DNA of 64,000 nt from Ruegeria sp. HKCCD7303 (GTDB lineage Bacteria > Pseudomonadota > Alphaproteobacteria > Rhodobacterales > Rhodobacteraceae), in NCBI RefSeq assembly GCF_013111185.1, contig NZ_WVRE01000011.1:1-64000 (forward strand). The letters are read 5' to 3'. Positions 50,531-59,830 of this stretch are shown here, one piece after another (position 1 is the first letter of the stretch; every line of letters begins with the position of its first letter). The notes beneath the pieces are model-generated. The model ran no database searches. It was not told the DNA's origin and saw only the letters and a program-made list of their open reading frames with translations. Both the position numbers and the translations under genes were made by a program.

Positions 50531-50809
50531 ATGCCGCGCCGCAATACGGTCTTTCGCGGCCTGAGCCGCCCCGCAGAATGGGGCGGCCTACCCGTGATCT
50601 ATCTGCTGGTGATCCTCGGGATGACCATGCTTTCGTTCTTCATGTTCGGGATAGCGCCAGCAATCATTGCGGGTTTTGTTTTCTACACCGGGCTTCGCCT
50701 CTTTTACGAATGGGAACCGGCTTTCTTCCGCGTCCTGTCCGTAACCCTTTCCAAAACTCCGCGCACCAAAAACCGCCAGCATCATGGGGGAGATTACTAT
50801 AGTGCCTAA
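50531..50809 (+). CDS. virB3: VirB3 inner-membrane protein
   Basis: 92 residues from ATG 50531 (the preceding TTG is in frame). N-terminal VFRGLSRPAEWGGLPVIYLL and a pair of hydrophobic segments are typical of VirB3, which works with the VirB4 ATPase at the inner membrane. It overlaps the start of virB4. Confidence 0.9.
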   Translation: MPRRNTVFRGLSRPAEWGGLPVIYLLVILGMTMLSFFMFGIAPAIIAGFVFYTGLRLFYEWEPAFFRVLSVTLSKTPRTKNRQHHGGDYYSA

Positions 50810-53168
50810 GCCTGCTGCACAGGATTTGTGGACCCTTGCCCGCTCGTTGATCGAGCCGAGCTGGCGCAAGGATGAAATGAGCCTCTTTCAGATGTTGCCT
50901 TATGGCTATGTCGTGGACGATGAGGTCATTTCCACACGCAACGGTGGCCTTATCGCCGCTGTAGAAATCACCGGGATTAACGCAAACACGCTGGACGAAA
51001 ACGAGTTTGAGTTCCTGGCCGAACGGTTTGAGCGTGTGTTGCGCACAACACCCAATGAAGTGGCATTTTATGTTCATCGACTGACCGTCCCGACTGAGAC
51101 TGGTCATGTCATCACAGATCCAACCGGCTTTGCCGGTGCAGTGGCGCAGGCCATGCGCTCAGCTTCCGTCGATGCAGAGCTGAAAGAACGCAAGATCATC
51201 ATCAGCGCCATTCTCCAAAAGCGGCAGGATGAGCGGGCAAAACAGATGTTCGGCATGTCGTCTGGAACGATAGACGAGGAACGCCGCGAAATGATCGAAC
51301 AGCTCGACGGTGTTTTCACAACACTGGCGGGCACGCTGGGCGAAAGCCGGGTGCGCCGGCTGAAGCTCAGCGAGGGGCGTTGGCTCGGCTATTATGGAAT
51401 GCTGTTGAACGGTCGGTATCAGCCGATCATTCACACGAACATTGCAGAACCCATCGCCTTCAACATGCCGCAAGAGGATGTGCTGTTTCAGGGCAAGACC
51501 GGCAAACTGGTCACGGGCGACGATCAGGAACGCTCCATCCGTGTCTATTCCCTGAAGAATTACCCGATGGCTTCGTTCCCCGGCATTTTCGACGGGCTGG
51601 ACCTGCCGGTTGATGTTGTGATTTCGCAATCCTTCCTGCCGATCAGCCGCGCCCAGGCGCAGGAAATGGAACGCCGCAAGTCGGGACAAATGCGCTCGGC
51701 AGGCGACAAAGCGAAGTCGCTTGAAGAAGATTTGTCCATTCTGGCGGACGGCATTGCCTCCGGCACCATGTCACTCGGCAAGCACCACCTGTCGATCTGT
51801 GTGTTTGGGAACGAGGAAGATCTGAAAACCGCCGAAAAACACATCATCGGTGAAATCCAGATTTCGGGCGGCACGGTCAAACGCGAAGCGATGTCGGCGC
51901 GGTCGGTGTACTTCGCGCAGCACCCCGGCAACTTCGCATTCCGTCCTCGTGAAGAACTGATCACGGACCAGAACTTTGCGGACATGGTTGCGTTCCACAT
52001 GCGCCCTAAAGGGTTGGATGCGGAAAAGCTGCCCTGGCCGGGGCCATTGGCGACTTTGCCGACAACGCACGGGGACAGCTACGATGTTTCGCTGCACCTT
52101 CCCAAGACCAGCAAAGACGCTGAAAACCTGCCCTCCGGCCACACAATCGTTCTGGGGCCGAACGGATCGGGTAAAACTGTGACCGCGATGCTGCTGGCGA
52201 CAACGGCGGTTGCACAGGGCGCGCGGATCATCGCTTTTGACAAAGACCGGGCGATGGAGGCCCCCATGCGTGCGCTCGGCGCACAGTACACCCGCGTCCG
52301 AGTTGGTGAACCAACCGGCATGAACCCGTTTCAGACCGAGACGGATGAGGCTGGGCAAAGCTGGCTCGCCAATTGGGTCATTGCCCTGTTGAGCTATGAC
52401 GAACCACTGACCACCGATCAAAAGGATGAAATCACGCGGGCTTGCCAAGCGAATGCCACTTTGCCGCCTGCGCTTCAGAACTTCGATTCATTGGTGGAAC
52501 GGTTCAGAGCCTTTGACGATGACAAGAACCTGTACAAGCGTGCAAGTGAATGGGCTGGCGAAGGCCGCTTGTCCTGGATGTTTGGCGAGGGTGGCTCAGA
52601 TCCGTTTGCTGCTGGCGCCCGTCATCTTGTTTTCGACATTTCCGAGGTTCTGGATGACGAGTTGGTGCGGCTGGCATGGATCAGCTACGTCATGCGCCAG
52701 ATCGAACGCCGCTGCGCCACCAAGATACCCACTGTCTTTGTGATTGATGAAGCATGGGTAATTGCTGGCAACCCTTATGGCGCTGGCATTCTCATAAATG
52801 CCTACACCACGTATCGGAAGCTGAACGTCATGATGATGATGATGACGCAGATCCCCGATCACCTCCTGTCGTCGGCGGCAAGTAAGTCGATCCTGGAAAA
52901 CACCAGCACGCAGCTCTTGTTCCCCTCTCGATCCGGCAATGAAGCAGACTACCGGGCAATCGGCTTGAACGATTCAGAGCTGGCCGCGCTGAGGGCGCAT
53001 TTTGGCGACCGCGTAATGCTCATGAAAAAGGGTGATGAGAGTGTTTGGCTCGATGTCGATGTCGGCGCTCTCGGCCCGCTTCTCCGTGTTCTGAGCGGAT
53101 CAGACGGAAAATCGTTCCCTGATCCTGACTGGCGAAAAAACCCCAACTTCTGGAAGGAAATCACATGA
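50802..53168 (+). CDS. virB4: VirB4 ATPase
   Basis: 788 residues from GTG 50802, which follows GGGGGAG by eight bases; an ATG at 50784 lacks such a signal but would add six residues. CagE/TrbE-type N-domain, Walker A ILGPNGSGKTVTAMLL near residue 455, Walker B TVFVIDEAWVIAG near 650, and the later MMMMTQIPDHLLSS. Drives pilus assembly and substrate passage. Confidence 0.95.
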   Translation: MPKPAAQDLWTLARSLIEPSWRKDEMSLFQMLPYGYVVDDEVISTRNGGLIAAVEITGINANTLDENEFEFLAERFERVLRTTPNEVAFYVHRLTVPTETGHVITDPTGFAGAVAQAMRSASVDAELKERKIIISAILQKRQDERAKQMFGMSSGTIDEERREMIEQLDGVFTTLAGTLGESRVRRLKLSEGRWLGYYGMLLNGRYQPIIHTNIAEPIAFNMPQEDVLFQGKTGKLVTGDDQERSIRVYSLKNYPMASFPGIFDGLDLPVDVVISQSFLPISRAQAQEMERRKSGQMRSAGDKAKSLEEDLSILADGIASGTMSLGKHHLSICVFGNEEDLKTAEKHIIGEIQISGGTVKREAMSARSVYFAQHPGNFAFRPREELITDQNFADMVAFHMRPKGLDAEKLPWPGPLATLPTTHGDSYDVSLHLPKTSKDAENLPSGHTIVLGPNGSGKTVTAMLLATTAVAQGARIIAFDKDRAMEAPMRALGAQYTRVRVGEPTGMNPFQTETDEAGQSWLANWVIALLSYDEPLTTDQKDEITRACQANATLPPALQNFDSLVERFRAFDDDKNLYKRASEWAGEGRLSWMFGEGGSDPFAAGARHLVFDISEVLDDELVRLAWISYVMRQIERRCATKIPTVFVIDEAWVIAGNPYGAGILINAYTTYRKLNVMMMMMTQIPDHLLSSAASKSILENTSTQLLFPSRSGNEADYRAIGLNDSELAALRAHFGDRVMLMKKGDESVWLDVDVGALGPLLRVLSGSDGKSFPDPDWRKNPNFWKEIT

Positions 53169-53302
53169 AAACCCGCCTTGTAATCGCCCTTGTAGTTCTG
53201 GCCGCTGTCTCAGCCTGCACCAGCACCTATTCGGGCTATCGCAGCAAATGCGCCTGCGACTTTGAGCGCATGACCCCCCCTGAAAACTTGGAGCTTGTCT
53301 GA
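53165..53302 (+). CDS. Small T4SS lipoprotein, VirB7-like or exclusion protein
   Basis: 45 residues: MKTRLVIALVVLAAVSAC is a lipoprotein signal with Cys18 at the lipobox, followed by TSTYSGYRSKCACDFERMTP. It overlaps the stops and starts of both neighbours (ATGA before, TGATG after), so it belongs to the operon. No separate virB7 is found between virB6 and virB8; this protein may replace it, or be an entry-exclusion lipoprotein. Confidence 0.75.
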   Translation: MKTRLVIALVVLAAVSACTSTYSGYRSKCACDFERMTPPENLELV

Positions 53303-54048
53303 TGAATATTTCAAAGAAATTCCGCACAACCATTGCTGTTTCAGTTCTGGCCGCCCTGCCCGTCATGGCATCGGCCCAGGGTGTTCCGGTGGTGGACTCT
53401 GCATCCATCACGCAGGACGCCGCCAATTCGGCCAAAGAAATCGCTGAAATGGTCCGCCAGTACGAGCAATTGCTGGAACAGTACGAGAAACTGGAACAAC
53501 AGCGGGCATTGCTCGAAAACTCCTTCAAAACCATCAGCGGTTTGACAGATCTGGATGAGTTCAACAGCCGCAGCTTTTTGAAACTGGCGACTGCTGCTGA
53601 CACGCTCGGCTACGCACTGGATGCAGCGGAGGGCGGTATCTCCGGCCTGCCCGATGTCGCTGCGCAGGCAATGGAACGTCGATCAATCAACCTCGGCCTG
53701 AACGATGGCATCTTGTCCGACTTCAGCGGATCGGATGTGCAGGCTCGCCGCATCCTGTCTGAGCGTGGTGGTGCGGGCCTGATGGCGTCGGCGTTGGGTG
53801 AGAATGGCTATGACATGGCCGGTCAGCTCTCCGAAGATGCTGAAAAACTGCGCGGTGAAATCGGTCAGCAAGAAGATCTGAAGGATGCAATCGACTATAA
53901 CACGGCGGTTCTCCTGAAACTCCTGCAAGTTGAAATTGAAATCTTGCGCGCAACCTCGGCTAATGCTCTGGCGTCGGGCACGGATCTGGCTGCAACCGCT
54001 GCTGATCTTTCGACACTCAGCAACTATGTACGAGGAACCTCACAATGA
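53302..54048 (+). CDS. virB5: VirB5-like minor pilin
   Basis: 248 residues with signal peptide (AALPVMASAQG), then a long helical, coiled-coil-prone part (EIAEMVRQYEQLLEQYEKLE) and ALDAAEGGISGLPDVAAQAM, as in VirB5/TrbJ proteins that sit at the pilus tip. It overlaps the next gene by ATGA. Confidence 0.85.
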   Translation: MNISKKFRTTIAVSVLAALPVMASAQGVPVVDSASITQDAANSAKEIAEMVRQYEQLLEQYEKLEQQRALLENSFKTISGLTDLDEFNSRSFLKLATAADTLGYALDAAEGGISGLPDVAAQAMERRSINLGLNDGILSDFSGSDVQARRILSERGGAGLMASALGENGYDMAGQLSEDAEKLRGEIGQQEDLKDAIDYNTAVLLKLLQVEIEILRATSANALASGTDLAATAADLSTLSNYVRGTSQ

Positions 54049-54545
54049 AACTCCGCTCAACTCTCATCCTGACCATTGCAGCCGCCGTCGTTATGTCGGG
54101 TGCTGCATCGGCACAGGTGAAGCTGCGCCCGTCACCCAAGGTCGATATGCCGTTCGATGAATATCGTAAGTGCCTTGGGTACTCGGGCGCGAGTGAGTAC
54201 GGTCGTCAATTCGTCAAAGACGATCAAGCGCGCATGGCCGAAGCGGGCCAATCCGCAGACAAGCAGCCTCTTGTGACCAACTGGTCGGTGGTGATCCTGA
54301 ATGAACAGGTCATAGCAGCGCACGAGGCCACCATCGAGCAATGTAATCTGCGCAAGTCTGGCGAGACCTACAGCACCGAATGTCCGCTGGGTGGTTTGAG
54401 CCGTGAGGACGCGGCCCAAAAGGTCGGAGCTGACCAAGACGAGTTTTGGACCCAACCGTCCGACAATCTTGCCGCGCTTAAAAAAGAGCAACGGACCCGT
54501 CTGGAAGCTCTGCGCCCTGCAATTGAGGAGGCTTGTGGGCCGTGA
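54045..54545 (+). CDS. Secreted T4SS-linked protein, unknown
   Basis: 166 residues, signal peptide (AAAVVMSGAASAQVK). Mature part is charged and contains three or four Cys (EYRKCLGYSG, IEQCNLRKSG, STECPLGGLS, EEACGP). Located between virB5 and virB6 with overlapping ends, so co-translated. I do not recognise the family; a periplasmic accessory of the channel or an exclusion factor is possible. Confidence 0.65.
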   Translation: MKLRSTLILTIAAAVVMSGAASAQVKLRPSPKVDMPFDEYRKCLGYSGASEYGRQFVKDDQARMAEAGQSADKQPLVTNWSVVILNEQVIAAHEATIEQCNLRKSGETYSTECPLGGLSREDAAQKVGADQDEFWTQPSDNLAALKKEQRTRLEALRPAIEEACGP

Positions 54546-55597
54546 TCCAAGATTTCGTCAGCTCGATTGAGGCTGCGCTTAATAACTTCTCGCAGCAAGC
54601 ATACAACAGCCTGGCGGCGGATCTTGCATCCGCCCTCTGGGCAATAGCCGCGCTGATCTTCGTGGCAATGCTGATCAACGGTGTGCTTCAAATCCGGGAA
54701 ATCGGGTTTGGTGGCTATGTCGGCTGGATCATTCGGGCGACGATCATCATTGGTATGGCTTCCAGCTGGAGCTTCTTTCAGCCCATTTATCAGGGCATTT
54801 CGAGCCTCCCAGACACGATTGCCGGAGAATTGACCGGCACAACAAATGTCTGGGAAGCACTCGATGACATTGCGCTTCAGTGTTTCTTGATGGGCCAGCA
54901 GGCCATTGAAAACGCGACCTGGGGCCTGAGCATCACCGGGGCTATTCTCTGGGTTGTTGGGGCTGTCATCGTAGCTTTTGGCACCGGCATGGCGCTGATC
55001 GCAAAAGGCGGTCTGGCGGTCCTGCTGGGACTAGCGCCTGTTTTCATCGCAACGCTGCTCAGCTCAGCAACAGCCAATATCTTCGCAGCCTGGGCGAAAA
55101 CGACTGTTGGCCTGATCATGGTCATCGTCGTTCTGACAGGTATTGTTTCTCTTATTCAGGCCCTTTTCAGCTCAGAACTGACCGCTGTTGAGGATGTGAA
55201 CAATATGGAGGCCAGTGGCCGGTTTTTGGCGATCTGCATTGTGTCAATCGTGATGCTCACGCAGATCCCATCGCTCGCGGGCGGAATGTCGGGTGCAATC
55301 GTTTCGGCATCCTCGGGTCTTGCCGTGGCAACTGGTGCCGTCGCTGCCGCAAGAAGTGCATTGGGCACTGCAAGCGACGGCGCAAGGGGTGCAGTAGCCG
55401 GTGGGAAAACCGCCGCCGCGATGGCCTCCGCAGCCCGCGATGGGACAGGTGTTCGTGACAGCGCCTCGCGCGCGATGCAAGCGCGTCGGGACATTGCACA
55501 CAGAGCCCGCAATCAGGATGGGGCGGCTCGACAGAGCTACGCCGCTGACCGTTACCGGCAGAGCATTCGACAAGCTCGCGTCAATAAATCTTCCTAA
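54542..55597 (+). CDS. virB6: VirB6 inner-membrane channel protein
   Basis: 351 residues from GTG 54542 (GGAGG about 11 bases upstream; an in-frame TTG nine bases before is too close to it). Five to six helices with a large loop and the family's conserved Trp (FAAWAKTTVGLIMVIVVLTG), then an Ala/Arg-rich cytoplasmic tail (SASRAMQARRDIAHRARNQD). Forms the inner-membrane pore region. Confidence 0.92.
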   Translation: MIQDFVSSIEAALNNFSQQAYNSLAADLASALWAIAALIFVAMLINGVLQIREIGFGGYVGWIIRATIIIGMASSWSFFQPIYQGISSLPDTIAGELTGTTNVWEALDDIALQCFLMGQQAIENATWGLSITGAILWVVGAVIVAFGTGMALIAKGGLAVLLGLAPVFIATLLSSATANIFAAWAKTTVGLIMVIVVLTGIVSLIQALFSSELTAVEDVNNMEASGRFLAICIVSIVMLTQIPSLAGGMSGAIVSASSGLAVATGAVAAARSALGTASDGARGAVAGGKTAAAMASAARDGTGVRDSASRAMQARRDIAHRARNQDGAARQSYAADRYRQSIRQARVNKSS

Positions 55598-55614
55598 ATC
55601 GAGGTATTGAGCTG

Positions 55615-56259
55615 ATGTCACACGTGACAGATCACGAAAAAGAACTCTTTCTGGGTGCACGCCGCGATGCCTTCAAATGGCAGGTATTCGGCATGGTCGG
55701 CATGGCAATGGGCGTGGCCTCTATGATTGGTTGGGCGATGCTCCTTCCCTTGAAGGAAATCCGCGCGGTGCCATTCTCCATTGATCCGGACACGAAACTG
55801 CCGGTCCTGCTGACTGAAAAAGTCGAAGAACTGGAACCTTCTGAGGCGATGGCCTTCCGTGAAGTCGCAAATTATGTGCGCGACCGGGAAACCTATGATG
55901 TCCAGGACAACAACGAGCGCCTGAAATCGGTGCTGCGTCGTTCTGATGAGCTGGCCGAAACGTCCTACCGCGAACTGTGGGACGGGTCGAACGACAACCA
56001 TCCGGACGAAATCTATACGCCCAAGACAAAGGTGCAGACCGAAATTCTGGGCGTGTCGCCGGTCAACGATGCGACGGTGCAGGTCGAGATCCGCAAGTCC
56101 CTGATCGTTCCAAACCAAGCAACGGCCTCAGCCCGCTACGTGGTCACAGTGACCTATGGGTTTGAGGAAAAAATCGTGACGTCGATGGACGAACTTTTGG
56201 AAAATCCATTCGGCTTCGTCGTCACCAACTATCGCGTAGACGCAATGGGAGACATCTGA
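55615..56259 (+). CDS. virB8: VirB8 assembly factor
   Basis: 214 residues: short cytoplasmic N-terminus, one transmembrane helix (about 28-48), and the NTF2-like periplasmic domain (LKEIRAVPFSIDPDTKLPVL, YVVTVTYGFEEKIVTSMDEL, ENPFGFVVTNYRVD). Family length and ending are normal. Starts 17 bp after virB6. Confidence 0.94.
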   Translation: MSHVTDHEKELFLGARRDAFKWQVFGMVGMAMGVASMIGWAMLLPLKEIRAVPFSIDPDTKLPVLLTEKVEELEPSEAMAFREVANYVRDRETYDVQDNNERLKSVLRRSDELAETSYRELWDGSNDNHPDEIYTPKTKVQTEILGVSPVNDATVQVEIRKSLIVPNQATASARYVVTVTYGFEEKIVTSMDELLENPFGFVVTNYRVDAMGDI

Positions 56260-57074
56260 TGCAGCGTTCTTTCAAAACACTCACCGCCACCGCCGCAGCA
56301 GTTTTGGCATTCTCTACGCCTCTGCTCGCTGAAATCACACCGACACCGGACGGAAAGAACGCGGATCACCGCATCACGCATTTCCATTACGTCGAGAACC
56401 AGGTGTACCGCATCCCTGTGGGTGAACGCCTGATTACCTATGTTCACTTTCCGCAGGGCGAAACCGTCCGCAGCATTGGTGCGGGCGACACTGAAAGTTT
56501 TCAGATCACTCGCCTTCAGGAAGGTCGCGTTATTGCGTTCAAGCCGGAAATCCTGAACTCGGATTCAAACCTGACTGTCCTGACCAATCGCGGCACATAC
56601 AACTTCTATCTGGTTCCGGCCGAGAGCGCCGCCGAACGCAAACGTGTTCCGTTCCGGGTCACGTTCTACAACAAAAACAACAGCGGCGGGACTACAACGC
56701 GCCGTGGCACGGTAGCGCGCAGCGAACCGAAACCAACAGGCCGCTTCGTCAACCAAAACTACTCGCGCTCGGGCAAAGCTGACTTCGCGCCTACTGCCGT
56801 GTGGGACGATGGCGTTCACACCTATATGCAGATCCCGCAGGATGCGGAGTTGCCGGGGATCTTCCGTGTCCTGCCTGATGGCCGCGAGCTGATGGTGAAC
56901 ACCACAGTCAAAGAGCGCGGCATTATCCAGGTGCAAGGCCTTTCAGATCTTTGGACACTGCGCATCGAGGACACTTCGATCTGTGTACGAAACGATGGCG
57001 ACGCGTTTCAGCAGGCAAGTGTGAGCGGTCGGCCCGTCACTTCACAGACAGTTAAACCGGGGGGCAGCAAGTAA
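56259..57074 (+). CDS. virB9: VirB9 outer-membrane complex protein
   Basis: 271 residues with signal peptide (FSTPLLAEI), N-terminal beta domain (YRIPVGERLITYVHFPQGET, LTVLTNRGTYNFYLVPAE) and C-terminal domain (FAPTAVWDDGVHTYMQIPQD, VNTTVKERGIIQVQGLSDLW). Overlaps virB8 and the first virB10 part. Confidence 0.94.
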   Translation: MQRSFKTLTATAAAVLAFSTPLLAEITPTPDGKNADHRITHFHYVENQVYRIPVGERLITYVHFPQGETVRSIGAGDTESFQITRLQEGRVIAFKPEILNSDSNLTVLTNRGTYNFYLVPAESAAERKRVPFRVTFYNKNNSGGTTTRRGTVARSEPKPTGRFVNQNYSRSGKADFAPTAVWDDGVHTYMQIPQDAELPGIFRVLPDGRELMVNTTVKERGIIQVQGLSDLWTLRIEDTSICVRNDGDAFQQASVSGRPVTSQTVKPGGSK

Positions 57075-57754
57075 TGAACCGCGATCAGACAATTGCGGCA
57101 CGGGCGGCGGCTGAACAGCCGTCGCAACGTGTCCGGAAGAAGTTCGACCCAAAGAAGCTGATAACTGTTGCAATCGCAGGGGCGGTGTTCCTGGGCTTTG
57201 TATGGTTTGTCATGGGCGACGAAAACAAAAGCACCAACACGGGTGTCCGCGTTGACGCTTTGCAACAAGGCGGTGGCGAGCGATACGGGCTTTTGACCGC
57301 ACGGGGACCAGAGGTCGATGAGCCGGAACAAGAGGCTTTGCCCGAGGAAATTGCGGTGGCAACACCGGTAGCAGTGCCGCAGGTCGATTCCGAAGGGCTG
57401 AAACAAGCCCTGAAAACAATCGAGCAACAGAATGGCCGGATTTCCGATCTGCAAGACGAGCTGACGGACGCCAAAGTTTCGCTGTCAGAAAAAGACGGTG
57501 AAATCGCAACGCTGAACCTGACCAATGAACGCCTTCAGGTCAGATATGATGAGCGCGAGAAAAAGTTTCAGACTGAGCTTGCCCAGGCGGTTGCTGATGC
57601 AGAGGCCCGGGCGCTCGCCAGTATGAGCCACTTGCAGACTACGGGTCTGACTGATGATGAGCGGCGCAGGCTTGAAGAACTCAAGCGGATGCGCGAGCGC
57701 CAGAACCAGTCAGACGGCATCGTGTTCGATGAAAACCCATACGGCAGAAACTAA
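57074..57754 (+). CDS. virB10: VirB10 N-terminal half: inner-membrane anchor and coiled coil
   Basis: 226 residues. Cytoplasmic basic N-terminus, one transmembrane helix (LITVAIAGAVFLGFVWFVMG, about residues 32-51), a Pro/Glu-rich stretch (PEVDEPEQEALPEEIAVATP) and a long predicted coiled coil (IEQQNGRISDLQDELTDAKV to about residue 200). It ends FDENPYGRN with a true stop. Position and N-terminal layout are those of VirB10, but the beta-barrel domain is missing and is encoded by the next gene. Confidence 0.8.
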   Translation: MNRDQTIAARAAAEQPSQRVRKKFDPKKLITVAIAGAVFLGFVWFVMGDENKSTNTGVRVDALQQGGGERYGLLTARGPEVDEPEQEALPEEIAVATPVAVPQVDSEGLKQALKTIEQQNGRISDLQDELTDAKVSLSEKDGEIATLNLTNERLQVRYDEREKKFQTELAQAVADAEARALASMSHLQTTGLTDDERRRLEELKRMRERQNQSDGIVFDENPYGRN

Positions 57755-57765
57755 TGGAGCTGACG

Positions 57766-58599
57766 ATGAACAGAACAGCACTCACCCTCGCCCTGGTTGC
57801 TTTGGCGTCAAGCGCGATGGCACAGGAAGCACCCGGTCAAAACTACCAGCCGATCAATGGTGGATCGCAGCCGGTCATTTTCCAACCCTTCCCTGCTGCG
57901 CCGCAGCCGGTTCAAGTCCAGCCAGACGACACCCGCTTACCTGAAGAACAGCGCGGCTATCAGGAAAACCCGAATACGACATGGCAAAACAATCTGGTCG
58001 AAGAATATCCACCCATCGTCGGGGCCTCGATCATTGACGATCCGTCGCGCACCTTAACGCAAGGCACGGTCTTGTCGGCGCTATTCGGTGGGGCGGTCAG
58101 CTCGGAACTGCCCGGTAGTGTCGTGGCAACGATCACACGCGGCGTCTACTCGATGGACGGCACACGTTTGCTTCTGCCTCGTGGATCGAAGCTCTATGGC
58201 GAGTATCGAGCGGATACGACATTGGCGCAAACGCGCATCATGATTGTTTGGAGCCGTGTCATTACACCGGATGGCCTTTCCGCTCAGATCGGCTCAGTTG
58301 GCACGGACGGACAGGGCCGCACCGGCGCGACCGGCAGGGTGAACACACACTTTGGGAAGCGGTTCGGCACGGCTGCGTTGTTGTCCATCATCGGTATTGC
58401 CCCTGTGGCGCTGGTGTCTGACAGCGACAGCAACAACTCGGTCAGAACGGATCTGGCAACCCAAGTGGGGTCTAACCTGCAGAACGCCACGGCAGCGGCG
58501 CTTGATGAATACCTGCGCATCACTCCGACAATCTTTGTCGATCAGGGCAGTCGTATCAACGCGATCCTGCAGCGCGACGTTGTGTTCGATAGCTTCTGA
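57766..58599 (+). CDS. virB10: VirB10 C-terminal half with its own signal peptide
   Basis: 277 residues from ATG 57766 (GGAGC five bases upstream; another ATG four codons earlier overlaps the previous stop). A clean signal peptide (LALVALASSAMAQEAPGQN) leads into the VirB10/TrbI beta-barrel domain: TLTQGTVLSALFGGAVSSEL, DGTRLLLPRGSKLYGEY, RIMIVWSRVITPDGLSAQIG, and the antenna region FGKRFGTAALLSIIGIAPVA, ending with RINAILQRDVVF. So this half would be free in the periplasm/outer membrane and not covalently linked to the inner membrane. Confidence 0.85.
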   Translation: MNRTALTLALVALASSAMAQEAPGQNYQPINGGSQPVIFQPFPAAPQPVQVQPDDTRLPEEQRGYQENPNTTWQNNLVEEYPPIVGASIIDDPSRTLTQGTVLSALFGGAVSSELPGSVVATITRGVYSMDGTRLLLPRGSKLYGEYRADTTLAQTRIMIVWSRVITPDGLSAQIGSVGTDGQGRTGATGRVNTHFGKRFGTAALLSIIGIAPVALVSDSDSNNSVRTDLATQVGSNLQNATAAALDEYLRITPTIFVDQGSRINAILQRDVVFDSF

Positions 58600-58637
58600 G
58601 AGCGAGCCAATGAGCCGACCGCCTCAGCGGTCTTTCC

Positions 58638-58678
58638 GGCCGCTGCCAGCATGATCGAGTGCGGTAGCGGCCTTTTTT
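58638..58678 (+). terminator. Terminator between virB10 and virB11
   Basis: GGCCGCTGCC (58638-58647) pairs with GGTAGCGGCC (58663-58672) with one mismatch, followed by six Ts. It would separate virB1-10 from a virB11-virD4 unit, which then needs its own promoter in 58680-58800. Confidence 0.78.
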
Positions 58679-58804
58679 GAAGCAAATTCAGCACTTTTTG
58701 GAAGCAATGAATCTTATGTGGATGCCTTCGTGTTCGAGGCAAAGCCGAGATGCAGCGAAGGCAACCTCCAGTGTTCCAAAAAGTGCTCTACCAAGGACAA
58801 GAAC

Positions 58805-59818
58805 ATGAGCGGGCGGAACGGGAATAGCCTTCTGGAATACTATACAGGCAAGATCGAGCATCTGTTACACGATGAAAGCCTGAGCGAAATTTCTGTGAAC
58901 CCTGACGGATCGGTCTGGGTCGAAGAAATGGGCACAACGCACATGACCAGGACAGACATCACTCTGAACAGAGACGATGTAGAAAACATCGGGCGCTGCG
59001 TGGCCGGTTTCAGCGATGTAACATTCGGAGAAAAGAAGCCGATTGCGACGGCCAACGTGCCGACACAGCAGGGTAAAGCGCGGGTTCAGGTCGTGATTCC
59101 GCCAGCAACAACCGGCGTGGGGTCCGTTGCGATCCGTCTCCTGCGCGTGAAAAACGTCGATCTGGGCGCGTTCAGCTTCGCCAGCAAAGAGGCGGCGTTG
59201 GCAGAAAACAACGATCATAGCGCGCTTGAAAATGCTCGGGCTGTTCTCGCTGACGGAACAATGAACTTTGACGAGCTGGCCGACCTTGCAATGCTTAGCA
59301 AATGGAACGTGATCATTGCCGGGGGCACCTCGTCCGGCAAAACCACTGTCCTCAATGCAATGCTGAAGCGCGTCGATCCGGGCGAACGGATCGTGACGAT
59401 TCAAGAAGTGGCCGAGTTGGACATCGAGCAACCCAATTCTGTCGATCTGCTTGCCGACCGTTCCGAAGAAGATGGCCCTCGATCACCAACAAAGCTGCTG
59501 GAATCGGCGCTTCGCCTCCGGCCTGACCGCCTCGTCTGCGGTGAAATCCGAGGCGACGACGCGAATATGTTCTTGGAACTGGTGAACACCGGCCACGATG
59601 GATCTGTCTGCACCATGCACGCGAACTCGCCCGTAGATGCCATTGGACGGATGAGCAAAATGGTGCGTCGCGGATCTCCGACCGTTCAAAAGTCAGAAGT
59701 GGTCGATGACATCCGGGCCACCATTCACATGATCGTTCACATGAAGAAAATCGGGGACGAACGGAAGGTCAACGGCGTGATCTTCCCGCCTCTGATGACT
59801 GCTGAACAACTGAATTGA
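58805..59818 (+). CDS. virB11: VirB11 ATPase
   Basis: 337 residues from ATG 58805; the frame extends upstream without a better start. N-domain (EYYTGKIEHLLHDESLSEIS), Walker A IIAGGTSSGKTTVLNAML, Asp box TIQEVAELDIEQP, and Walker B/His box RLVCGEIRGDDANMFLELVN, GSVCTMHANSPVDAIGRM. Hexameric traffic ATPase at the inner membrane. Confidence 0.95.
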   Translation: MSGRNGNSLLEYYTGKIEHLLHDESLSEISVNPDGSVWVEEMGTTHMTRTDITLNRDDVENIGRCVAGFSDVTFGEKKPIATANVPTQQGKARVQVVIPPATTGVGSVAIRLLRVKNVDLGAFSFASKEAALAENNDHSALENARAVLADGTMNFDELADLAMLSKWNVIIAGGTSSGKTTVLNAMLKRVDPGERIVTIQEVAELDIEQPNSVDLLADRSEEDGPRSPTKLLESALRLRPDRLVCGEIRGDDANMFLELVNTGHDGSVCTMHANSPVDAIGRMSKMVRRGSPTVQKSEVVDDIRATIHMIVHMKKIGDERKVNGVIFPPLMTAEQLN

Positions 59819-59830
59819 AGGAGTACAAAG

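Noticed and set aside
57074..58599. Frameshift or sequencing error splitting virB10
   Set aside because: The second half has its own Shine-Dalgarno and a full signal peptide, so a simple frameshift cannot explain it.
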